Assembly (NCBI GenBank): GCA_041652635.1
Contig: JBAZGW010000073.1
Coordinates: forward strand, 1 to 7,346
Length of the DNA: 7,346 bases
Reading direction: 5' to 3'
From: Undivivens sp041652635
Lineage (GTDB): Bacteria > Omnitrophota > Gorgyraeia > Gygaellales > Profunditerraquicolaceae
Under the pieces are notes generated by a model. It was not told the origin of the DNA. It saw only the letters and a program-made list of their open reading frames with translations, and searched no databases. Made by a program: the position numbers and the translations under genes. Shown piece by piece: positions 1 to 5,027 of the stretch; the stretch's first letter is position 1; every line of letters starts with the position of its first letter.

Positions 1-806
1 AAGGAGCGGAACTTAACGTGGGCGTGGTGGAAGTCCCTAAGGAAAGCAGCCGCAGTTTGGGCGTGGTGGAAGTGGGCAGCGATTCTATTGTCACCGGCTT
101 TGAGGAAAAACCCAGCGTGCCTAAAACCATCCCGCATAAACCGGATAAGATATACGCTTCTATGGGGATATATGTTTTCGACAGCCGGGTGTTGCTGCAG
201 GAATTACAGGATGATTCCCGCAGGAAAGATTCAAGCCATGATTTCGGCAAGGATATAATTCCGCGTATGATCCGCAAAGGGATGCGTGTCTCCGCCTACA
301 ATTTTCTCGATAAGAGCGGCAGGAACCCGGAATATTGGAGGGACATAGGGACGATCTCCGCGTATTATGAGGCGAACCTTGACCTGGTGCAGGTGGATCC
401 GGTTTTCAACCTTTATGATAAAGACTGGCCGATCAGGACCTATCAGGAACAATGCCCTCCGGCTAAGACAGTGTTCGCCGGGGAGGAGATAACCGGCAGA
501 GTAGGTTTGGTATTGGATTCCCTGGTATCCGGAGGTTGTATAGTCAGCGGCGGCAGGGTCCAGCGCAGCGTTCTTTCTCCGCATGTGCGTATCAACAGTT
601 ATTCGAATGTCGCCGATTCCATCCTTTTGGAAGGGGTGAATGTCGGCAGGTACGCGAAGATAAAGAACGCTATTATAGATAAGGATGTCAGCATTCCGCA
701 GGGCATGGTCATCGGTTACGACGCGCAGGAAGACAAGAAAAGATTTTTTGTTACCGAGAGCGGGATAGTGGTCGTGGCGAAAGGCACGGAGATAAAATGG
801 GAATGA
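1..806 (+). CDS. glgC: Glucose-1-phosphate adenylyltransferase (ADP-glucose pyrophosphorylase), 5'-truncated by window edge
   Basis: GlgC joins ATP and glucose 1-phosphate to make ADP-glucose, the committed step of bacterial glycogen synthesis in the cytoplasm. The reading frame is open from base 3, and the GTG at 18 is internal, because the upstream codons (GAELN) continue the conserved nucleotidyltransferase fold. About 267 codons are present, against roughly 400-430 in full-length GlgC, so the N-terminal third with the ATP-binding motif lies outside. Visible family marks are FEEKP (bases 99-113, whose lysine binds glucose 1-phosphate in the family), ASMGIYVF, DFGKDIIP and YWRDIGT (333-353). 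A C-terminal left-handed beta-helix rich in hexapeptide-like repeats follows, then the typical tail IGYDAQEDKKRFFV...GIVVVAKG. The stop codon overlaps the downstream acetyltransferase start, so the two are probably co-transcribed. Confidence in the family is high. Allosteric behaviour cannot be judged. Confidence 0.95.
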   Translation, partial: GAELNVGVVEVPKESSRSLGVVEVGSDSIVTGFEEKPSVPKTIPHKPDKIYASMGIYVFDSRVLLQELQDDSRRKDSSHDFGKDIIPRMIRKGMRVSAYNFLDKSGRNPEYWRDIGTISAYYEANLDLVQVDPVFNLYDKDWPIRTYQEQCPPAKTVFAGEEITGRVGLVLDSLVSGGCIVSGGRVQRSVLSPHVRINSYSNVADSILLEGVNVGRYAKIKNAIIDKDVSIPQGMVIGYDAQEDKKRFFVTESGIVVVAKGTEIKWE

Positions 807-1279
807 AAAAGAGCGTTGCCCGGCAGGGATCGATACGCAAGGCGGGGATCAGGGATATTAAGCCTATACAACAGTTGATCAACAGATTCGCGGGTCAGGA
901 CCTGATGCTGCCGCGGGCCCTGAACGAGTTGTACGAGAACATCAGGGATTTCTGGGTCTATGAGTTTAACGGCAGGATCATAGGCTGTTGCGCCCTGCAT
1001 ATTTGCTGGGAAGAACTGGCTGAGATCAAGTCCCTGGCTGTGGAGCGCGGGCGCTGGAAACGCGGGATAGGCAGGAAACTGGTGGAAACTTGTATTGAAG
1101 ACGCCGTTGGGCTCGGCGCCGGAAGCGTTTTCGTGCTTACTTACCAGCCGGGTTTTTTCGAAAAGATGGGGTTTAGAAGAGTCAGCCATTCAAAACTACC
1201 GCATAAAATATGGGCGGAGTGCATTCACTGCCCGAAATTCCCCGATTGCAAAGAAGTTGCGCTTTTGCGGAAGTTGTAA
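797..1279 (+). CDS. argA: Short GNAT acetyltransferase, ArgA-like N-acetylglutamate synthase
   Basis: The 160-residue product is a lone GNAT domain resembling the short N-acetylglutamate synthases of some anaerobes, which acetylate glutamate from acetyl-CoA in the first step of arginine synthesis. They lack the amino-acid-kinase domain of E. coli ArgA. Recognisable segments are LPRALNELYENIRDF (residues 38-52), GCCALH (63-68), LAEIKSLAV (74-82), the acetyl-CoA loop W-K-R-G-I-G (87-92), LTYQPGFFEKMGF (114-126) and LPHKIWAECIHCPKFPDC (134-151). The usual Gln/Arg at the start of the acetyl-CoA loop is Trp87. Three cysteines (142, 145, 151) form a CxxCx5C pattern near the C terminus. Two starts are possible: ATG 797, 5 bases after GGAG (788-791), or ATG 803, which forms an ATGA overlap with the glgC stop. 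I kept 797. Substrate assignment is by resemblance only; another GNAT substrate is possible. Confidence 0.8.
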   Translation: MGMKKSVARQGSIRKAGIRDIKPIQQLINRFAGQDLMLPRALNELYENIRDFWVYEFNGRIIGCCALHICWEELAEIKSLAVERGRWKRGIGRKLVETCIEDAVGLGAGSVFVLTYQPGFFEKMGFRRVSHSKLPHKIWAECIHCPKFPDCKEVALLRKL

Positions 1280-1285
1280 TATAAT
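1257..1285 (+). promoter_or_regulatory. Candidate sigma70-type promoter at the 3' end of the acetyltransferase gene
   Basis: TTGCGC (1257-1262) and a perfect TATAAT (1280-1285) are separated by 17 bases. The -10 is consensus; the -35 matches only TTG of TTGACA. Transcription would start near 1292-1293 and run into the hairpin-rich non-coding region before the acyl-CoA dehydrogenase gene. It overlaps the last codons and stop of the upstream gene, as expected of a promoter for a separate downstream unit. Confidence 0.5.
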
Positions 1286-1292
1286 ACACCCC

Positions 1293-1500
1293 AAAATAAG
1301 TTATTTGCGGGATATGGCTGGATTCCGCGGTGCTCCTGTTGTAACGGTTATTCTCCTACGCAGAAAACTCCAGACTTAAGCTTGGAGTTGAATACGCAGG
1401 TGAACGGAAAGGTATCGCTGCACAAAGAGGGGGACTGCTTCGGAGGAATTTCGCTTTAAGTAGCAGAGAAACCCCATTTGATCATAGATGGCCGGGGTTA
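1293..1500 (+). ncRNA. Hairpin-rich non-coding stretch; candidate small RNA or structured leader
   Basis: The 266 bases between genes hold no convincing ORF but several strong inverted repeats. Hairpin A is GCGGGAT/ATTCCGC (1307-1313 with 1322-1328, one G-U pair). Hairpin B is AACTCCA/TGGAGTT (1366-1372 with 1383-1389), flanked by two direct copies of TACGCAG (1357-1363, 1393-1399). Hairpin C is CTGCT/AGCAG (1435-1439 with 1462-1466). Hairpin D is AACCCC/GGGGTT (1470-1475 with 1494-1499). B could cap a long irregular rod: TTCTCC (1351-1356) faces GGTGAA (1399-1404) and GTGC (1330-1333) faces GCAC (1420-1423). A rod with a central bubble is the general shape of 6S RNA, but I cannot close its basal stem and do not claim identity. 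The upstream promoter supports transcription. No T-tract terminator is visible, so it may be the 5' leader of the next gene. Confidence 0.35.
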
Positions 1501-1503
1501 TCA

Positions 1504-1509
1504 TATAAT
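1504..1509 (+). promoter_or_regulatory. Candidate -10 element upstream of acyl-CoA dehydrogenase
   Basis: A perfect TATAAT lies 37 bases before the ATG at 1546. No good -35 sits at 16-18 bases; the nearest is TTGATC with a 20-base gap. The putative -35 region overlaps hairpin D (1470-1499). It would give a short leader of about 30 bases carrying the ribosome binding site. Support is weak because the -35 is poor. Confidence 0.3.
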
Positions 1510-1545
1510 AAGAGAAAAACCTGTAACCAGACAAGCGAGGAAAAA

Positions 1546-2697
1546 ATGGACTATTTGCTGACTGACGAACAGAAGATGATCAAAGAATTGGCGCACAAGA
1601 TCGCGGAGGAGAAGATCCGCCCGGTCGCCGCCAAATACGATTTAACCGAAGAGTTCCCCTGGGACGTGATGAAGGTGGCGGGAGAATCGGATATGTTCGG
1701 GTTGTTCATCCCGGAAGAATACGGCGGGATGGGCGTCAATGTGCTTAATCTCTGCCTGGCTACCGAGGAATTTTCGCGCGCCTGCGGCGGTATCGCCGTC
1801 TGCTACGCGGCTTCGGCTTTAGGGACATTCCCGATAGTGCTTTTCGGCAACGACCAGCAGAAGAAGAAATACCTGCCTGATCTGGCTAAAGGAAAAAAGA
1901 TAGCCGCGTTCGGGCTCACCGAGCCTGAAGCCGGTTCGGACGCCGCGGCGATCAAGACCACCGCGGTAAAAAAAGGCGACCATTACGTGCTTAACGGTAT
2001 GAAACATTTCATTACCAACGGCGGCGACGCGGAAACTTATACCGTGGTGGCGATGACCGACAAGAATAAAGGTGCCAGGGGCGCTTCGGCCTTCATCGTG
2101 GAAAAAGGCACCCCGGGTTTTACTTTCGGCAAGAAAGAAGAGAAACTTGGCATACGCGCCTCTTCCACGCGGGAATTGATCTTCACCGATTGTAAGATCC
2201 CCGCGGAGAACCTGCTGGCTAAAGAAGGTATGGGGTTCATTGTGACTATGAAGACTTTCGATATGTCCAGGCCGGGAGTCGCCGCCCAGGCGCTCGGTAT
2301 CGCCCAGGGGGCCCTGGAATGCGCCGGTAAATATTCCCGCCAGCGCGTGCAGTTCGGCAAGCCCATTTCCAGTTTCCAGGGTATACAGTGGATGCTCGCG
2401 GATATGGCGACGGAAGTGGAAGCGGCGCGCGCCCTGGTTTACGCCTGCGCCCGCGCTATAGACGCCGGTTGCAAAATCTCCGGCAGCGACTCGGCGATGG
2501 CCAAGCTTTTCGCTTCGGACGTGGCGATGAAGGTTTCGACGGACGCCGTGCAGATACTGGGCGGGTACGGGTATATGAAGGATTACCCTGCGGAGAAATA
2601 TATGCGCGACGCCAAGATCACGCAGATATACGAAGGGACCAATCAGATACAGCGCAATATCATCGGGCTGCAGTTGATAAAAGATATGGCGAAATAG
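1546..2697 (+). CDS. Acyl-CoA dehydrogenase, butyryl-CoA dehydrogenase/CarC-like
   Basis: This 383-residue FAD enzyme has the full length of the family (about 380). Such enzymes interconvert acyl-CoA and trans-2-enoyl-CoA and exchange electrons with an Etf. The first family signature is GLTEPEAGSDAAA (residues 123-135). The second runs from Gln336 to Asp355 and contains QILGGYGYMKDYP. The FAD/dimer segment RQRVQFGKPISSFQGIQ covers 265-281. The catalytic base is Glu363 in YEGTNQIQR, the C-terminal position used by short- and medium-chain enzymes. The N-terminal helical domain (1-118) starts with LLTDEQKMIKELAHKIAEE. The start ATG has GAGG at 1537-1540, 5 bases upstream. etfB and an Fd-fused etfA follow, so the physiological direction is probably reduction of an enoyl-CoA in a bifurcating complex, as in Bcd-Etf or caffeyl-CoA reductase CarCDE. 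Substrate chain length or an aryl substrate cannot be decided. Confidence 0.93.
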   Translation: MDYLLTDEQKMIKELAHKIAEEKIRPVAAKYDLTEEFPWDVMKVAGESDMFGLFIPEEYGGMGVNVLNLCLATEEFSRACGGIAVCYAASALGTFPIVLFGNDQQKKKYLPDLAKGKKIAAFGLTEPEAGSDAAAIKTTAVKKGDHYVLNGMKHFITNGGDAETYTVVAMTDKNKGARGASAFIVEKGTPGFTFGKKEEKLGIRASSTRELIFTDCKIPAENLLAKEGMGFIVTMKTFDMSRPGVAAQALGIAQGALECAGKYSRQRVQFGKPISSFQGIQWMLADMATEVEAARALVYACARAIDAGCKISGSDSAMAKLFASDVAMKVSTDAVQILGGYGYMKDYPAEKYMRDAKITQIYEGTNQIQRNIIGLQLIKDMAK

Positions 2698-2724
2698 TGC
2701 GCTGTTAATTAACATAACAGCGCA
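2698..2724 (+). repeat. Perfect 10-bp inverted repeat directly after the acyl-CoA dehydrogenase stop
   Basis: TGCGCTGTTA (2698-2707) and TAACAGCGCA (2715-2724) are exact reverse complements around a 7-base AT-rich loop. The stem begins on the base after the TAG stop codon. No T-tract follows, so it is not a textbook intrinsic terminator. It could protect the mRNA 3' end, mark a processing site, or terminate together with the next hairpin. Confidence 0.8.
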
Positions 2725-2728
2725 CAGA

Positions 2729-2753
2729 GTCCGCCAACGCTTCAGTGGCGGAC
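2729..2753 (+). repeat. Perfect 8-bp GC-rich inverted repeat, second of a tandem hairpin pair
   Basis: GTCCGCCA (2729-2736) and TGGCGGAC (2746-2753) pair exactly around a 9-base loop, 4 bases after the first hairpin. There is no T-run immediately downstream, only the looser pyrimidine tract TCAACTTTCTACTTTC. The compact palindrome resembles dispersed intergenic palindromes (REP-like), which only a genome-wide copy count could confirm. The remaining bases to 2836 are an AT-rich leader for etfB, where I see no convincing -35/-10 pair. Confidence 0.75.
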
Positions 2754-2836
2754 GGTCAACTTTCTACTTTCGATTCTCAAGTATTAAGAATTTATTTTAC
2801 AGCCGGGTCAAAATAGCCAATCAAGGAAAGCGTAAA

Positions 2837-3619
2837 ATGAACATAATCGTTTGTATTAAACAAGTCCCCGAGACTACGGAAGTAAGGATCAATCCGGAGA
2901 CGAACACCCTGATCCGGGACGGCGTCAAGTCCATTATTAATCCGTTCGATATGTACGCCATCGAAGAGGCGGTGAGGCTGAAGGAACGCTTCGGCGGCAA
3001 GATCAGCGTTATCAGCATGGGGCCGCCTCAGGCGGACGGAGCTTTGCGTGAAGCGATCTCCATGGGAGCCGACGAAGGGTTCCTGGTTTGCGACCGGGCT
3101 TTTGCCGGCAGCGACACCTGGGCGACCAGTTATACATTATCGGGCGCGATCCGTAAAATAGGCGGTTTTGACCTGATCATCTGCGGTAAACAGGCTTCGG
3201 ACGGGGACACGGCGCAGGTCGGCCCCGGAATAGCCACGCATCTGGATATCCCGCAGGTTACTTATGTTAAAAAGATAGAAGAAGCCGGCGAAAAGTCCAT
3301 GCGCGTGGAGCGTATGCTGGAAGAGGGATTCGAAATTATCGAGACTCCGCTCCCGGCGCTGATCACCGTGGTCAAGGAAATAAACGAGCCGCGTATCCCT
3401 TCTTTGAAAGGGATGATGCGCGCCAAGTCGGCCAAGATCACGATGCTGGGGCAGAAAGACCTGAACCTGGACACGAACAAGATCGGCCTTTGCGGTTCTC
3501 CCACGCAGGTGGTGAAGATATTCACTCCGCCGCAGAGGCAGGGCGGACAGATCCTTCAGGGAGAGACGGCGGAAGCGGCAAAACAACTGGCGGCGCTTAT
3601 TAAAGACGAGGTCAATTAG
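2837..3619 (+). CDS. etfB: Electron transfer flavoprotein beta subunit
   Basis: EtfB is the smaller subunit of the heterodimeric cytoplasmic flavoprotein that shuttles electrons between acyl-CoA dehydrogenases and other carriers. The 260 residues match the usual length. Family marks are the N terminus MNIIVCIKQVPETTEVRI, INPFDMYAIEEA (34-45), MGPPQADGALREAISMGAD (61-79), CGKQASDGDTAQVGP (116-130) and the signature region VKEINEPRIPSLKGMMRAK (179-197). The DGDTAQVGP version of the nucleotide loop is the form I associate with bifurcating Etfs of clostridia; purely electron-transferring Etfs such as the human protein have a different loop. That points to a second FAD able to accept NADH electrons. 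AAGGA (2823-2827) lies 9 bases before the ATG. The gene follows the dehydrogenase after 139 bases with two hairpins and precedes etfA by 2 bases. Confidence 0.95.
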   Translation: MNIIVCIKQVPETTEVRINPETNTLIRDGVKSIINPFDMYAIEEAVRLKERFGGKISVISMGPPQADGALREAISMGADEGFLVCDRAFAGSDTWATSYTLSGAIRKIGGFDLIICGKQASDGDTAQVGPGIATHLDIPQVTYVKKIEEAGEKSMRVERMLEEGFEIIETPLPALITVVKEINEPRIPSLKGMMRAKSAKITMLGQKDLNLDTNKIGLCGSPTQVVKIFTPPQRQGGQILQGETAEAAKQLAALIKDEVN

Positions 3620-3621
3620 AG

Positions 3622-4824
3622 ATGGCGATAAAAATCATCCTGGATAAATGTACCGGTTGTTCTTTGTGCGTCAAGACCTGCCCTTTCGGGGCGATAAAAG
3701 TCAACGCGCGCAAGGCGGAAGTGGACGCTGTCAAATGCACGCTTTGCGGCGCCTGCGTGGAGGCCTGTAAATTCAAGGCGATAGAGTTGATCAAGCCCCA
3801 GGCGCGCTGCGTGATGCCCGGCATAAAAGATTACAAGGGCATCTGGGTGTTCATTGAGCAGAAAAAGGGCAAAGTGCAGTCTGTTTCTTATGAACTGCTC
3901 GGCAAAGCGCATGAACTCTCCGTCAAACTCGGCTGTCAGGTCAGCGGCGTATTGATCGGCCACGGCATGGACGACCAGCTGGATGAATTGTTCTGGCGCG
4001 GGGCGGACAATATTTATCTGGTGGAGGCGCCGGAATTGGCCAATTTCCAGGATGAGCCTTACACTAATATTCTGGTGGAACTGATCAAAAAATATAAACC
4101 GGAAATTATGCTCTGCGGGGCGACCGCCATCGGGCGTTCGCTGATCTCCCGCGTGGCCATAACGGTCAACGCGGGATTGACCGCGGACTGCACCGGACTG
4201 GATATAGACACGGAGAAAAAGATCCTGCTGCAGACCAGGCCTGCGTTCGGCGGCAATATCATGGCCACTATCATTAGTCCTAATCATAGGCCGCAGATGT
4301 CCACGGTCAGGCATAAAGTGATGCAGCCGATGGCGCCCGATAAGCACCGCAAGGGCAAGATCATCAGGGAATCCTTCCCGGCGGCCCTTTACGCTTCGCG
4401 CACCAAGCTGCTGGATATAGTGGAAGAGGTGGAATCCCTGGTCAACATCGCCGAAGCCGATATTATCGTTTCCGGAGGACGCGGAATGGGCGCCAAGGAG
4501 AATTTCAAACTGCTCGAGGAACTGGCGCATGTGCTGGGTTCGGCTGTGGGTTCATCCAGGGCGGCGGTGGACGCCGGCTGGATGCCTTATTCGCACCAGG
4601 TCGGCCAGACCGGCAGGACCGTGGCCCCGAAGATCTATTTTGCCTGCGGGATATCAGGGCAGATCCAGCATTTAGTGGGGATGCAGTCTTCGAAGATCAT
4701 CGTCGCCGTGAACAAAGATCCGGAAGCGCCGATCTTCAAGGTCGCCACTTACGGGATAGTCGGTGACGTGATGGAAGTCGTCCCGGCGTTGACCAAGGCG
4801 TTCAAAGAGACGCTGAATAAATAA
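3622..4824 (+). CDS. etfA: Electron transfer flavoprotein alpha subunit with N-terminal 2x[4Fe-4S] ferredoxin domain
   Basis: The 400-residue protein is about 70-80 residues longer than ordinary EtfA because of a ferredoxin module at the N terminus. Its eight cysteines lie at 10, 13, 16, 20 and 39, 42, 45, 49 (two CxxCxxCxxxC motifs; the second ends in CK, not the usual CP). The Etf body then starts at about residue 71 (YKGIWVFIEQ). The FAD-binding C-terminal part contains SGGRGMG (284-290), SSRAAVDAGW (311-320), GQTGRTVAPKIY (328-339) and the EtfA signature from Ile338 to Asn364 (IYFACGISGQIQH...). The start lies 2 bases after the etfB stop with GAGG at 3608-3611, so translation is probably coupled. 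Fd-fused EtfA proteins are known from bifurcating complexes such as CarE and LctC of Acetobacterium woodii. I infer the module wires the flavin to soluble ferredoxin; all cluster ligands are present. Confidence 0.95.
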   Translation: MAIKIILDKCTGCSLCVKTCPFGAIKVNARKAEVDAVKCTLCGACVEACKFKAIELIKPQARCVMPGIKDYKGIWVFIEQKKGKVQSVSYELLGKAHELSVKLGCQVSGVLIGHGMDDQLDELFWRGADNIYLVEAPELANFQDEPYTNILVELIKKYKPEIMLCGATAIGRSLISRVAITVNAGLTADCTGLDIDTEKKILLQTRPAFGGNIMATIISPNHRPQMSTVRHKVMQPMAPDKHRKGKIIRESFPAALYASRTKLLDIVEEVESLVNIAEADIIVSGGRGMGAKENFKLLEELAHVLGSAVGSSRAAVDAGWMPYSHQVGQTGRTVAPKIYFACGISGQIQHLVGMQSSKIIVAVNKDPEAPIFKVATYGIVGDVMEVVPALTKAFKETLNK

Positions 4825-4939
4825 CGAAGCACGAAGCATGAGGCACGAAGGACGAAAGTGAAAAACGCGGGTTAGCTGGGGATTATTTTTATACTTTCTA
4901 GTTGCAAGTGTCCTTCATCTCTTATCCTTCGTCTTTCGT
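4824..4939. repeat. Inverted pair of tandem 7-base arrays forming a long imperfect stem
   Basis: From the last base of the etfA stop codon, five 7-mers run head to tail: ACGAAGC, ACGAAGC, ATGAGGC, ACGAAGG, ACGAAAG (4824-4858). After 53 bases come four 7-mers in the opposite sense: CCTTCAT, CTCTTAT, CCTTCGT, CTTTCGT (4912-4939). In register, 4824-4851 and 4912-4939 give about 24 pairs of 28, counting G-U, around a 60-base loop. A second register, 4845-4858 with 4926-4939, gives 13 of 14. The loop holds GGGTTA (4870-4875), complementary to TAACCC (4941-4946) just outside the stem. No gene is visible here. It may act as a 3'-end or termination structure for the Etf operon, or be a remnant of a small repeat element. 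Confidence 0.75.
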
Positions 4940-4962
4940 ATAACCCAGGACTTTTTAGTCTC

Positions 4963-4990
4963 TTGACACTCCCGCCAATTCCTTTATAAT
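4963..4990 (+). promoter_or_regulatory. Strong sigma70-type promoter for smc
   Basis: A perfect TTGACA (4963-4968) and a perfect TATAAT (4985-4990) are separated by 16 bases, one below the optimum. The expected start is near 4997, giving a leader of about 30 bases with GGAG at 5019-5022, 5 bases before the smc ATG. It lies after the inverted 7-mer arrays, so smc looks like the first gene of a new transcription unit. Confidence 0.8.
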
Positions 4991-5027
4991 AAGACCAGAA
5001 AAATATCCATAACTCTGCGGAGACCCG

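Noticed and set aside
18..20. GTG at 18 as the true start of the first gene
   Set aside because: The frame is open upstream and already encodes conserved GlgC-like sequence; a start here would remove the ATP-binding third of the enzyme.
20..73. A 15-base exact direct repeat GGGCGTGGTGGAAGT at 20-34 and 59-73 in glgC
   Set aside because: Both copies encode GVVEV in a part of GlgC where two similar beta strands are normal for the family; it is likely coincidence of codon choice, not a repeat element.
1095..1379. A 94-codon + strand frame crossing from the acetyltransferase gene into the non-coding region
   Set aside because: Most of it overlaps the GNAT gene in another frame, and the rest is translated hairpin sequence. 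No motif and no ribosome binding site were seen.
1470..1515. AACCCC/GGGGTT hairpin as a rho-independent terminator
   Set aside because: The stem is followed by ATCATATAATAAG, not a T-run, and it directly overlaps a promoter-like region.
1819..2715. Long antisense open frame (298 codons) opposite the acyl-CoA dehydrogenase
   Set aside because: It is a shadow of a well-supported gene, with no recognisable domain, no Shine-Dalgarno logic, and H/R-rich composition.
2762..2775. TTCGATTC-like string resembling a tRNA T-loop
   Set aside because: No acceptor stem, anticodon arm or D-arm can be built around it; it lies in the AT-rich etfB leader.
3616..4530. Long antisense open frame (304 codons) opposite etfA
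   Set aside because: It lies wholly opposite a clear etfA, has no family motif, and its composition (many H, R, D, Q) is typical of the reverse strand of a GC-rich coding gene.
4824..4939. The 7-mer arrays as a CRISPR array
   Set aside because: Units are 7 bases without spacers and occur in two opposite orientations; no repeat of 25-40 bases or cas gene is present.
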